From NCBI RefSeq assembly GCF_014145335.1, contig NZ_JACIVI010000001.1, positions 248,001-312,000 on the forward strand: a DNA stretch of 64,000 nucleotides. The letters run 5' to 3'. Made by a program: the position numbers and the translations under genes. Under the pieces are notes generated by a model that did no database searches, was not told the DNA's origin, and worked only from the letters and a program-made list of their open reading frames with translations. The stretch comes from Aquariibacter albus (GTDB lineage Bacteria > Pseudomonadota > Gammaproteobacteria > Burkholderiales > Burkholderiaceae_C). Shown here piece after piece: positions 17,292 to 25,635 of the stretch. Each line of letters opens with the position of its first letter. Position 1 is the first letter of the stretch.

Positions 17292-18944
17292 TCAGCGGGC
17301 GGGCGGGCTGAACAGGCGCGAGGCCGGCTCGCGCGCCGGCAGCGGCGCGGCGAAGACCAGGTTCATCTCGCTGCTGTCGTAGCGCCAGGCCGCGCTGCCG
17401 CCGCCGCGCAGGGCGCGCTGCACCAGGGCCTGCGCGCTGAGGCGGTGCCAGTCCTCCGGCACGCGCTGGCCGTTGGCGATGGCCAGCACCTTCATGCGGT
17501 GGCGGATCAGCGCATCGAGCGCGGGGGCGAGCTTGACGGCCTCGTCGAGCTTGCTGAGCACCACGCCTTCCACCCGGGCGCCGCGGTAGCGCTGCACCAC
17601 GTCCTCCAGGGTCTCGCCCTGGGCCGAGGCATTGAGCACGAGCAGGCGGCGGATCGAGGCATGGGCCACCATCTCCAGCAGCTCGTGGGTGCGGCTGTCG
17701 CGCTGGGCCACGCCGGCCGTGTCGATCAGCACCATCTTCTTGGCCGACAGCAGGTCGAGCAGGTCCTCCAGCGAGGCGCGGTCATGCGCCGTGTGCACCG
17801 GCACGCCCAGGATGCGGCCGTAGCTGCGCAGCTGCTCCTGCGCGCCGACGCGGTAGGCGTCGAGCGTGATCAGGCCCAGCTGCGAGGCGCCGTGGCGGGT
17901 GGCGAAGGCCGCGGCCAGCTTGGCGGTGGACGTGGTCTTGCCGACGCCGGTCGAGCCGATCAGGGCATAGATGCCACCCTGCTCCTCCAGCGCGGCCTCG
18001 CGCTCGCCGGTCAGGAGATTGCGTTCGAGCACGCCGCTGGCCCAGCCGATCTCGTCGGCCTCGGCCGGCGTGGCGGGCAGGGCGTCGACGAGCTTGCGGA
18101 TCAGCGCGGTCGAGAAGCCGCAGTCCAGCAGGCGCTGGGTCAGGCGGGCCTGGGCCGGATGGCGCTGCAGGCGCTCCATGAAGGCCAGGGCGCCGAAGCG
18201 CTCCTCGATCAGGCCCTTCATCGCGCGCAGCTCGTGGATCATGGCCGACTCGCCGTGGCTCGGCGCGGCCGGGCGGGCGGCTTCGGCCGGCGCCGGCTCG
18301 GGCGCGATGGTCGCGACCTGGCGGCGCGCGACGCGCTGCTCCACGGCATGGATGGCCATGTCGACCGGATCGGCGAGCAGGGGCAGGTGCTCGGGCGGGG
18401 CCGGCGGCGCACGGCGCGTGCCGGCGGCACGAAGCTCATCGCCTGAGCCGGGCGCGGGCTGCGCGCGGCGGGGGCTGGCCTCAGGCCGGTCCGGGGCTTC
18501 GGCCGCAGCCGGCGCGCGGCGCGCTGCGGGCGGGCTGGCCGGCGGGCGGGCTGCGGCCTCGGGCCGGGCCTGCGGCGGGGTGGCCGGTGCCGCGGCGACG
18601 GACGCAGACGGCTGCAAGGCCGCCTGGCGCTTGCGCAGCAGGCGTTCACGCACATAGTCCTGGAAGGACAGGGTGCTCATCGCCAGCTTCTGCACATCCT
18701 GGGCGACCTCGTCGCCGGCCGCCGGGGCCGTGGCGGCGCTTGCAGGCGGCTCGGCCGCATCGCCCGCATCGGCCTGCGCCGCGAGCCGGTGGGCGGCGGC
18801 CAGGGCCTGGGGGGCCATGGCCAGCATCTCGACGCCCTGGGCGGTCTGGCGGGTCGAGAGGACGACGGCCTCCTCGCCCAGCGCGGCGCGCATCTTCTGC
18901 ATGGCCTCGCGGGAGCTGCGGCCGGTGTAGCGCTGGACGTTCAT
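17292..18944 (-). CDS. flhF: Flagellar biosynthesis GTPase FlhF
   Basis: The 550-residue protein has the FlhF N-terminal B domain (MNVQRYTGRSSREAMQKMRA), a long Ala/Pro-rich linker, then an N-domain and an SRP-type GTPase. The G1 motif GSTGVGKTTSTAKLA lies near residue 330, LITLDAYRVGAQEQLRSYG and KMVLIDTAGVAQRD follow, and a TKLDE-like step appears as LSKLDEA. FlhF marks the site of flagellum assembly, usually a pole, and recruits FliF. It overlaps flhA by four bases and precedes the FlhG-like gene, its expected partner. Confidence 0.95.
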   Translation of the reverse strand: MNVQRYTGRSSREAMQKMRAALGEEAVVLSTRQTAQGVEMLAMAPQALAAAHRLAAQADAGDAAEPPASAATAPAAGDEVAQDVQKLAMSTLSFQDYVRERLLRKRQAALQPSASVAAAPATPPQARPEAAARPPASPPAARRAPAAAEAPDRPEASPRRAQPAPGSGDELRAAGTRRAPPAPPEHLPLLADPVDMAIHAVEQRVARRQVATIAPEPAPAEAARPAAPSHGESAMIHELRAMKGLIEERFGALAFMERLQRHPAQARLTQRLLDCGFSTALIRKLVDALPATPAEADEIGWASGVLERNLLTGEREAALEEQGGIYALIGSTGVGKTTSTAKLAAAFATRHGASQLGLITLDAYRVGAQEQLRSYGRILGVPVHTAHDRASLEDLLDLLSAKKMVLIDTAGVAQRDSRTHELLEMVAHASIRRLLVLNASAQGETLEDVVQRYRGARVEGVVLSKLDEAVKLAPALDALIRHRMKVLAIANGQRVPEDWHRLSAQALVQRALRGGGSAAWRYDSSEMNLVFAAPLPAREPASRLFSPPAR

Positions 18945-21049
18945 GCGGTGCCTCCGATGACGGAACCGATACGGATGGAATGGGTTTCAGGGATCTCGCT
19001 GTGGCCCAGCACCTTCAGCCGCGGCGCGGCACGGCGCAGCAGCCGGGCCACCGGCACGCGGATCGCGTCGGGCACCAGCAGGCAGGCGGGATGGCCCAGG
19101 TTCTCCTGGCGCTTGGCGCTGTCGGCGGCGCCGCGGCTCAGCGCATCGGCGACGCCGGGGTCCAGCATCGGCCCGGTGCCGCCGCCCAGGGCCTGGGCCA
19201 GCAGGCGTTCCAGCTCGGGCTCGATGGCGATCACGTCCAGCTCCTTCACCGGGCCGTAGATCTGCTGGACGATGGCCGGCGCCAGGGCGATGCGCACGCG
19301 CCGCGCCAGCTCGGCGGGGTCGGTGGCGAGGCTGCTGTTGGCCCCGACATGCTCGGCCACCGTCTCGACGATGGAGCGCATGTCGCGGATGTGCACGCCC
19401 TCCTCCAGCAGCAGCTGCAGCAGTTTCTGGAGCGTGGCGATCGGGACCATCTTGGGGATCACGTCTTCGATGACTTTGGGGACCAGGCGGCTCAGGTGCT
19501 CGACCAGGGCCAGCGTCTCGCTGCGGCCCAGCAGGCGGGCGGCCTGGGTTTGCATCAAGTGTGAAAGGTGGGTGGCCACCACGGTCGAGCAATCAACGAC
19601 GGTGTAGCCGGCCATTTGCGCTGCTTCCCGCTGGCCCTCGTCGATCCAGACCGCCGGCAGGCCGAAGGCCGGGTCGCTGGTGCGGGTGCCGATCAGCGGC
19701 GTCTGCGCGCCGCCCGGGTTGATCGCCAGCAGCATGGCGGGATAGGCCTCGCCCTCGCCGATCACCGCGCCGCGCAGGGTCAGGCGGTAGGCGCCGGGGC
19801 GCAGCTCCAGGTTGTCGCGGATGTGCACAGGCGGCGGCAGGAAGCCCACGTCCTGCGCGAACTTGCGCCGCACGCCCTTGATGCGGCCGAGCAGCTCGCC
19901 GCCGCGGGCCTTGTCGACCAGCTGGATCAGGCGGAAGCCCAGCTCCAGGCCCAGGGTGTCGACGGGTTGCAGATCGTCCCAGCTCGCCTCGGCGTTCGGG
20001 TCGACGGGCTTGAGCTCCTCGGCCGGTGCCGCGGCGGCTGCGGCGCGGGCCTCGGCCGCGCGGCGCTGCTGCGCCCAGGCCAGGGTGCCCAGGCCGGACG
20101 CCATCAGCAGGAAGACCAGGTGCGGCATGCCGGGGATCAGGCCCAGGGTGCCGATCACGCCGGCGGCCACGCCGATCGACTTCGCACTGCGGAACATCTG
20201 GCCGACGATCTGCTGGCCGACATCCTCGCCCTTGCCCACGCGCGAGACCACCATGGCGGCGGCCACCGAGATCAGCAGGCCCGGGATCTGCGCGACCAGG
20301 GCATCGCCGATGGCCAGCAGGATGTAGTTGTCGGCGGCCTCGCCGGCCGACAGGCCGTGCTGGACCATGCCGATCAGCATGCCGCCGACGATGTTGATGA
20401 AGAGGATCAGGATGCCGGCGATGGCATCGCCGCGCACGAACTTGCTGGCGCCGTCCATCGAGCCGAAGAACTCCGCCTCCTCGCCCACCTCGGCGCGGCG
20501 GCGCTTGGCCTCCTTCTCGTCGATCAGGCCGGCGTTCAGGTCGGCGTCGATCGCCATCTGCTTGCCGGGCATCGCGTCCAGCGTGAAGCGCGCGCTGACT
20601 TCGGCGATGCGCTCCGAGCCCTTGGTCACCACCATGAAGTTGATGACCACGAGGATGGCGAACACGACCAGGCCGACCGCGAAGTTGCCACCGATCAGCA
20701 CATGGCCGAAGCTTTCGATGACCTGGCCGGCCGCGCCGGTGCCGGTGTGGCCTTCCATCAGCACCATGCGGGTGGAGGCCACGTTCAGCGACAGGCGCAG
20801 CAGGGTGGACAGCAGCAGCACGCTGGGGAAGGCCGCGAAATCCAGCGGCCGCAGCATGTTGGCCGCGACCATCATGATCATCAGCGCCACCGCGATGTTG
20901 AAGGTGAACAGCAGGTCCAGCGCGAAGGCCGGCAGCGGCAGCACCATCATGGCCAGCACCAGCAGGACCAGCAGCGGCGCGGCCAGGCCGCTGAGCAGGC
21001 GGGCCTGCGGGCCCAGCCAGGCTTGCAGTTGACGCAGGGCGGGATTCAT
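18941..21049 (-). CDS. flhA: Flagellar export apparatus protein FlhA
   Basis: The 702-residue protein has about eight N-terminal membrane helices with the family blocks LLFTFNIAVALMIMMVAANM, RLSLNVASTRMVL and AEVSARFTLDAMPGKQMAID. A large cytoplasmic domain follows that docks export chaperones. FlhA forms the nonameric ring of the export gate and uses the proton gradient. It lies 53 bases after flhB, and its stop overlaps the flhF start, so the downstream genes are coupled to it. Confidence 0.98.
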   Translation of the reverse strand: MNPALRQLQAWLGPQARLLSGLAAPLLVLLVLAMMVLPLPAFALDLLFTFNIAVALMIMMVAANMLRPLDFAAFPSVLLLSTLLRLSLNVASTRMVLMEGHTGTGAAGQVIESFGHVLIGGNFAVGLVVFAILVVINFMVVTKGSERIAEVSARFTLDAMPGKQMAIDADLNAGLIDEKEAKRRRAEVGEEAEFFGSMDGASKFVRGDAIAGILILFINIVGGMLIGMVQHGLSAGEAADNYILLAIGDALVAQIPGLLISVAAAMVVSRVGKGEDVGQQIVGQMFRSAKSIGVAAGVIGTLGLIPGMPHLVFLLMASGLGTLAWAQQRRAAEARAAAAAAPAEELKPVDPNAEASWDDLQPVDTLGLELGFRLIQLVDKARGGELLGRIKGVRRKFAQDVGFLPPPVHIRDNLELRPGAYRLTLRGAVIGEGEAYPAMLLAINPGGAQTPLIGTRTSDPAFGLPAVWIDEGQREAAQMAGYTVVDCSTVVATHLSHLMQTQAARLLGRSETLALVEHLSRLVPKVIEDVIPKMVPIATLQKLLQLLLEEGVHIRDMRSIVETVAEHVGANSSLATDPAELARRVRIALAPAIVQQIYGPVKELDVIAIEPELERLLAQALGGGTGPMLDPGVADALSRGAADSAKRQENLGHPACLLVPDAIRVPVARLLRRAAPRLKVLGHSEIPETHSIRIGSVIGGTA

Positions 21050-21102
21050 CGGGGCGGGTCCGGGCGGGGAGGGTCAGAACGGCGGGAAGGGCGCGGCGCG
21101 GC

Positions 21103-22251
21103 TCAGCCGGCCGCGGGGGCGGTGTGCGGGTCCAGCCCGGCCGGCACCGGCACCGGGGCCAGGCTGCCGGGCATCGGGGCCTGGCCGGCGAGGGCCGCCT
21201 TGAGCTGGTAGACATGGGCCAGCACCTGGGCCACGGCGGCGTAGAGGGCCACCGGGATCTCGCGGTCGAGTTCGCCATGGGCCCACAGGGCGCGGGCCAG
21301 GGGCGGGGCTTCGAGCACGGGCACGCCGTGCTCGGCGGCCATCTTGCGGATGCGCAGGGCGACCAGGTCGGCGCCGACGGCGACGATGCGCGGCGCGCCG
21401 GCCGAGCCCTCCTCGTACTTCAGCGCCACCGCGTAGTGCGTGGGGTTGGTCACCACCAGGTCGGCCGTCGGCAGCGCGCTGAACATGCGCTGCTGCGCGC
21501 GCTGGCGCATCAGCTGGCGCAGGCGGCCCTTGACCTCGGGGCTGCCCTCCTGCTCCTTGTGCTCCTGCTTGGCCTCCTGGTGGCTCATGCGCAGGCGCTT
21601 GGCATGCTGGAAGTGCTGCAGCGGCGCGTCGACCAGCGCGAACAGCAGCAGCAGGCCCAGCACCGCGCCCAGGCCGCGCAGCAGCAGGCCGCCGAGGTGG
21701 CCGAGCGCAGCCGGCAGCGGCAATTGCAGCGTACCGGCAAAGCGCTCCAGGCCCTGGGCCAGGAAGAAGCCGGCCACCGTGACGATGGCCAGGGCCAGGC
21801 AGCAGGCCTTGAGCGTGTCGACCAGCTTGTCGCTGGAGAACAGCCCGGCCAGGCCGCTGAGGGGGTTGAGCTTGTCGAACTTCGGCTGCAGGGGCTTGAG
21901 CGTCCAGTTCCAGCCGCCCAGGGCCAGACCGCCCAGCACCGCCACCGCCAGCAGGGCCGCGCCGACCGGCAGCACGGCCTGCAGGAACTGGCCCAGCGCG
22001 GTGCCGAGGCGGGCCTCCAGCACGCCGGGCGTGCGCAGGCTCTGGGCGTCGAAGCGCAGGCCGCCGACGAGGATGTCGGACAGCGGCCCGAAGGCCCGCG
22101 GCAGCAGGATCAGGGCCAGCAGCAGGCCGGCACCGACGGCCAGGGCATGGCCGAGGTCGCGCGAGCGGGGCACCTGCCCGTCCTCGCGCGCCTGCTTGAG
22201 CCGGCGTGCCGAGGCGGGAAGGTGGCGGTCCTGTGCGTCGTTCTGGGCCAT
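21103..22251 (-). CDS. flhB: Flagellar export switch protein FlhB
   Basis: The 382-residue protein has four membrane helices and a cytoplasmic domain with the self-cleaving motif N269-P270-T271-H272. That numbering equals the enterobacterial protein. Cleavage there lets FlhB change export from rod/hook to filament substrates on a cue from FliK. The C-terminal tail is Pro/Ala-rich and slightly extended. It begins the flhB-flhA-flhF-flhG-fliA run, after a 133-base gap from cheZ that contains a dyad. Confidence 0.98.
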   Translation of the reverse strand: MAQNDAQDRHLPASARRLKQAREDGQVPRSRDLGHALAVGAGLLLALILLPRAFGPLSDILVGGLRFDAQSLRTPGVLEARLGTALGQFLQAVLPVGAALLAVAVLGGLALGGWNWTLKPLQPKFDKLNPLSGLAGLFSSDKLVDTLKACCLALAIVTVAGFFLAQGLERFAGTLQLPLPAALGHLGGLLLRGLGAVLGLLLLFALVDAPLQHFQHAKRLRMSHQEAKQEHKEQEGSPEVKGRLRQLMRQRAQQRMFSALPTADLVVTNPTHYAVALKYEEGSAGAPRIVAVGADLVALRIRKMAAEHGVPVLEAPPLARALWAHGELDREIPVALYAAVAQVLAHVYQLKAALAGQAPMPGSLAPVPVPAGLDPHTAPAAG

Positions 22252-22305
22252 GGCTGGAAGGAGTCCCTTGGCAGGGGATTCTTCCCAGCGCAGCCCGCGC
22301 CCGGG

Positions 22306-22340
22306 GCCGGATAAGCGGTGCCGGCCCTGCCCTTATCGGC
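22306..22340. repeat. Inverted repeat between cheZ and flhB
   Basis: GCCGGATAAG (22306-22315) and CTTATCGGC (22332-22340) form a dyad with one unpaired base and a 16-base spacer. Read on the minus strand, the upstream arm also contains a perfect sigma-28 -10 element, GCCGATAA, 80 bases before flhB, but the matching -35 position is poor. It may be an attenuating hairpin or part of a promoter; the sequence does not decide. Confidence 0.35.
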
Positions 22341-22384
22341 TGCTGGGGGCGCGGCCTGGCGGCGGCCGGGACCGCCGCCGAGGC

Positions 22385-23041
22385 TCAGAAGCCGAGGCTG
22401 GCCAGCAGGTCGTCGACCTCGCTCTGGCTGTGGACGATGTCGGTCCGGCCCTCGGCATCGACCACCGGGCCCTGCAGGCTGCTGGTCTCGCCACGGGGGG
22501 GCGCCGACGGCAGGGCGGCCAGCTCGGCCGGTGCGGTGGCCTTGAGCAGTTCGACGAGCTGGTCCTCGATGGTCGAGGCCAGGCCCACCACCCGGGCCAC
22601 CACCTGGCCGGTCAGGTCGTGGAAGTCCTGGGCCATCATGATGTCGGTCAGGTGCGCGTCGATGCGGCGCGAGGCGGCCTCGACATCGCCGACGAAGTTC
22701 ATCACCGCGCCGCTGGCCACGGCCTTGACCGGGTCGGCGACGATGCTGCGCGCCATCTCGCGCGTCTGGGTCGCGATGGCCTCGTGATCGGCCTTGGCCT
22801 GGTCGACCGAGTTCAGCACCTTGTTGGCCGCGTCAGCCGTCTTCTGCGCGATGTACTGCAGGCGGCTCTTGGCATCGGGCAGGTTGTCGGCCACATCGCG
22901 CAGGCGCGGCGCATAGCCGAGCTGGTGCAGCGCGTCGTGCAGCATGCGGGTGAGCTCGCCGAGCTTCTGGTAGACCTCGGGCGAGGCACCCTGGGGCTGC
23001 AGCGGGCTCAGCATCTCGGCCGGCAGGAGGGTGGGGCTCAT
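22385..23041 (-). CDS. cheZ: Chemotaxis protein CheZ (CheY-P phosphatase)
   Basis: The 218-residue protein is a long helical hairpin with the catalytic block MMAQDFHDLTGQVV near residues 135-148, which supplies the Gln and Asp used to dephosphorylate CheY-P. The C-terminal peptide SQSEVDDLLASLGF binds CheY. It removes the signal that acts on FliM. It is 10 bases after cheY, so the response regulator and its phosphatase are co-expressed, probably from the sigma-28 promoter at 23479-23505. Confidence 0.96.
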   Translation of the reverse strand: MSPTLLPAEMLSPLQPQGASPEVYQKLGELTRMLHDALHQLGYAPRLRDVADNLPDAKSRLQYIAQKTADAANKVLNSVDQAKADHEAIATQTREMARSIVADPVKAVASGAVMNFVGDVEAASRRIDAHLTDIMMAQDFHDLTGQVVARVVGLASTIEDQLVELLKATAPAELAALPSAPPRGETSSLQGPVVDAEGRTDIVHSQSEVDDLLASLGF

Positions 23042-23051
23042 GCGATGCTCC

Positions 23052-23447
23052 TCAGGCCGCGGTGGCGAGTTTCTGCATGATCTTCTGCACCTTCTCCTCC
23101 AGCGTGGCCTTGGTGAAGGGCTTGACGATGTAGCCGGCCGCGCCGATCTGGGCGGCCAGCACGATGTCCTCCTTGCGTGCCTCGGCCGTCACCATCAGCA
23201 CCGGCAGGTGCTTGAGCGCCTCGTCGGCCTTGACGGCCTTGAGCAGCTCGAAGCCGTTCATATTGGGCATGTTGATGTCGCTGACGACGAAGTCGAAGTG
23301 GCCGTTGCGCAGCATCTGCAGCGCGACGACACCGTCCTCGGCTTCCTCGGCCTGCTGGTAGCCGATCTCCTTGAGCAGGCCGCGCACGATGCGGCGCATG
23401 GTCGAGAAGTCGTCGACGATCAGGAATTTCAGCTCAGGGGTGCTCAT
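23052..23447 (-). CDS. cheY: Chemotaxis response regulator CheY
   Basis: The 131-residue single receiver domain has the acidic pair DD at residues 12-13, the phospho-acceptor D57, T87 and K109 at the same numbers as in E. coli. Phosphorylated by CheA, it binds FliM and changes rotation. CheA and CheW are not in the window. A sigma-28 promoter overlaps the 3' end of motB just upstream. Confidence 0.98.
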   Translation of the reverse strand: MSTPELKFLIVDDFSTMRRIVRGLLKEIGYQQAEEAEDGVVALQMLRNGHFDFVVSDINMPNMNGFELLKAVKADEALKHLPVLMVTAEARKEDIVLAAQIGAAGYIVKPFTKATLEEKVQKIMQKLATAA

Positions 23448-23478
23448 GGGGCGTCCTCGGGGAGGGGGCGTTCGCTGC

Positions 23479-23505
23479 TTATCGGCCGGAGGCCGGCGGA
23501 CTTGA
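23479..23505 (-). promoter_or_regulatory. Sigma-28 (FliA) promoter for cheY-cheZ, inside motB 3' end
   Basis: On the minus strand TCAAGTCC (23505-23498), an 11-base spacer and GCCGATAA (23486-23479) match the FliA consensus (TAAAGTTT-N11-GCCGATAA), with a perfect -10. The TAA that ends the -10 is the motB stop codon, so coding and promoter sequence overlap. The same -35 octamer occurs before fliC at 27612. It would let the late class of genes express cheY and cheZ separately from motAB. Confidence 0.75.
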
Positions 23506-24474
23506 TGGCCGTGGGAGCGGCAGACGCTGGACCAGCGCGCCGGCCTCGGGGGGGTGTCGGGCGTTGTCCACGTCGAGCGGCGCGTCCTCGCGCTCGGCCC
23601 CGCGGAAGAAACGGTCCTCGGCCTCGCGGTTCATCACCACGATGCTGATGCGGCGGTTGGTGGGCGCCAGCGGCTCGTCCTTCACGAAGGGCTGGCTGGC
23701 GGCCAGGCCCTGCACGCGCAGGATGCGGGCATCGTCCAGGCCGCCGGCGATCAGCTCGCGCCGCGAGGCATTGGCCCGGTCGGCCGAAAGCTCCCAGTTG
23801 CTGTAGCCGGCGGCGCCGCCGGTGAAGGGCGCGGCATCGGTGTGGCCCTCCAGCGTCAGGCGGTTCGGCACCTCGCCGAGCACGCTGCCCAGGGTGCGCA
23901 GCAGCTCGCGCAGATAGGGCTGCACCGTGGCGCTGCCGCTGGCGAACATCGGCCGGTTCTGGGCATCGGTGATCTGGATGCGCAGGCCGTCGCGCGTCAG
24001 GTCGAGCTTGATCTGCGACTTGAACTCGGTCAGCCGCGGGCTGGCGACCAGCACCTCCTCGACCTTGTCGCGCAGCATCTTCAGCCGCGCCTGTTCCGCC
24101 TCGGCCTGCTCCGCCTTGAGCGACTCGAGCTTGGCCAGGGTGTAGCTGCTGCGCTTCTGCTCGGTCTCGCCCTTCTTGACCTGGCCGCCCTGGCGGCTGA
24201 GGTCCTCGCCGCCGCCGCGCACGACGGAGGAGGAATCGCCCGAGCCCGAGCCGCCGAGCATGGAGATCTTCACCGGATTGGCGAAGTAGTCCTGGATGCC
24301 CTTGCGGTCGCCCTCGGTCGTCGAGCCCAGCAGCCACATCAGCAGGAAGAAGGCCATCATCGCCGTGACGAAGTCGGCGTAGGCGATCTTCCAGGCCCCG
24401 CCGTGCGCCGCATGGCCGCCCTTCTTGATGCGCTTGATGATGATGGGCTGAAGCTTCTTGGCATCACCGGCCAT
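23479..24474 (-). CDS. motB: Flagellar stator protein MotB
   Basis: The 331-residue protein has a basic start, one membrane helix with the proton-carrying aspartate D34 ([20 protein letters not shown]), a plug region, and a periplasmic OmpA-like peptidoglycan-binding domain ([32 protein letters not shown]). With MotA it forms the proton-driven stator. The C-terminus is extended, Pro/Ser-rich, and ends within the cheY promoter. It follows motA after 135 bases. Confidence 0.97.
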   Translation of the reverse strand: MAGDAKKLQPIIIKRIKKGGHAAHGGAWKIAYADFVTAMMAFFLLMWLLGSTTEGDRKGIQDYFANPVKISMLGGSGSGDSSSVVRGGGEDLSRQGGQVKKGETEQKRSSYTLAKLESLKAEQAEAEQARLKMLRDKVEEVLVASPRLTEFKSQIKLDLTRDGLRIQITDAQNRPMFASGSATVQPYLRELLRTLGSVLGEVPNRLTLEGHTDAAPFTGGAAGYSNWELSADRANASRRELIAGGLDDARILRVQGLAASQPFVKDEPLAPTNRRISIVVMNREAEDRFFRGAEREDAPLDVDNARHPPEAGALVQRLPLPRPSSPPASGR

Positions 24475-24494
24475 GGCAGGCCTCCGACCTCAAT

Positions 24495-24607
24495 GGATCC
24501 GGCCGGCGAAGCCAGGCCGACTTCCAGCAGACGCCGCGGATCCGGCTTCGCCGGTCCGCTGGCGTCGCCCCCCTCGGGGGGGTGCGCCGCAGGCGCTCCG
24601 GGGGGGG
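24495..24607. repeat. REP-like palindromic element between motA and motB
   Basis: The gap between motA and motB holds two GGATCC-headed arms (24495-24513 and 24538-24557) that pair as GGCCGGCGAAGCC with GGCTTCGCCGGTCC. A second dyad, CCCCCC-TC-GGGGGG, follows around 24568-24583. The style (GC-rich extragenic palindromes containing CCCCTCGGGG) is that of dispersed repeats in Comamonadaceae-like genomes. Only one copy is in the window, so repetition is inferred. As RNA it would fold strongly between the two stator cistrons. Confidence 0.45.
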
Positions 24608-24609
24608 AC

Positions 24610-25470
24610 TCATTTCTTGCCTTTGACGTGGCCTTCGAGTTCGGCGAAGGTCGGGCGCTCGGTGGAATAGAGCACCTTGCGGCCGAACTCGATGGCGATG
24701 GCCGGGGCGTAGCCCTGCATCGAGGCCAGCAGCGTGGTCTTGATGCACTGCAGCTCCTTGCTGCCTTCCTCCACCTTCTGCTCCAGCAGGCCGGCCAGGG
24801 GCTCGGCGAAGGCATAGGCCAGCAGGATGCCGAGGAAGGTGCCGACCAGGGCCGAGCCGATCATGCCGCCCAGCACCGCCGGGGGCTGGCCCACCGAGCC
24901 CATGGTGTTCACCACGCCCAGCACCGCCGCCACGATGCCGAAGGCCGGCAGCGCACCGGCCAGGCGCTGCAGCGCGCCGACGGCGGCATGGGCCTCGTGG
25001 TGATGGGTCTCGATCTCGCTGTCCATCAGCGATTCGATCTCGTGCGGGTTCAGGTTGCCGCTGACCATCATGCGCAGGTAGTCGGTGATGAACTCGGCCA
25101 CGTGGTGGTCGTTGCCCACTTCCGGGTACTTCTGGAACAGCGGCGAGCTGTGCGGGTCCTCGACATCCTTCTCGATGGCCATCAGCCCGTCCTTGCGGGC
25201 CTTCTGCAGGATGTCGTAGAGCAGGGCCATCAGCGCCATGTAGCGCGCCTTGGTGTACTTGCTGCCCTTGAAGCACTGGCCCAGGCCCTTCATCGTGGCC
25301 TTGAGCACCTTGGGCTGGTTGTTGGCCACGAAGGCACCCACGGCGGCACCGCCGATGGTGGTCATCTCGAAGGGCAGCGCATGCAGCACCACGCCGATGT
25401 TGCCGCCGTGGGCGATGAAGACGCCGAAGATGCAGGCCATGGCGACGGCCCAGCCGATCAGGACGAACAT
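24610..25470 (-). CDS. motA: Flagellar stator protein MotA
   Basis: The 286-residue protein has four membrane helices, a cytoplasmic loop with the charged residues that contact FliG (KYTKARYMALMALLYDILQKARKDG), and the conserved block RLAGALPAFGIVAAVLGVVNTMG followed by GTFLGILLAYAFAEP. Five MotA surround two MotB to conduct protons. The ATG at 25470 gives the usual MFVLIGW start. It is the first gene of motAB and lies downstream of a terminator that isolates it from flhDC. Confidence 0.98.
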   Translation of the reverse strand: MFVLIGWAVAMACIFGVFIAHGGNIGVVLHALPFEMTTIGGAAVGAFVANNQPKVLKATMKGLGQCFKGSKYTKARYMALMALLYDILQKARKDGLMAIEKDVEDPHSSPLFQKYPEVGNDHHVAEFITDYLRMMVSGNLNPHEIESLMDSEIETHHHEAHAAVGALQRLAGALPAFGIVAAVLGVVNTMGSVGQPPAVLGGMIGSALVGTFLGILLAYAFAEPLAGLLEQKVEEGSKELQCIKTTLLASMQGYAPAIAIEFGRKVLYSTERPTFAELEGHVKGKK

Positions 25471-25554
25471 GGTGCGCGGACTCGCTGTTGGGGGAAGGAA
25501 AGGGGCGGGAAGCTCGGGCCCATGGTCCCCCGAAGCCCTGCGCGGCAAGAGCCC

Positions 25555-25587
25555 AAAAAAAGCGGCGGATCAGGGACTGATCCGCCG
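25555..25587 (-). terminator. Intrinsic terminator after the methyltransferase gene
   Basis: A perfect 11-bp inverted repeat (CGGCGGATCAG, 25563-25573, with its complement at 25577-25587, three-base loop) is followed on the minus strand by seven T residues (25561-25555). It lies about 50 bases after the methyltransferase stop. It should end the flhD-flhC-methyltransferase transcript, so motA needs its own promoter in the 85 bases that remain. Confidence 0.85.
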
Positions 25588-25635
25588 TCAAGGCGCTCCA
25601 AACGCCACCAGGAGACAAGGAAGGGGAAGACCGGC

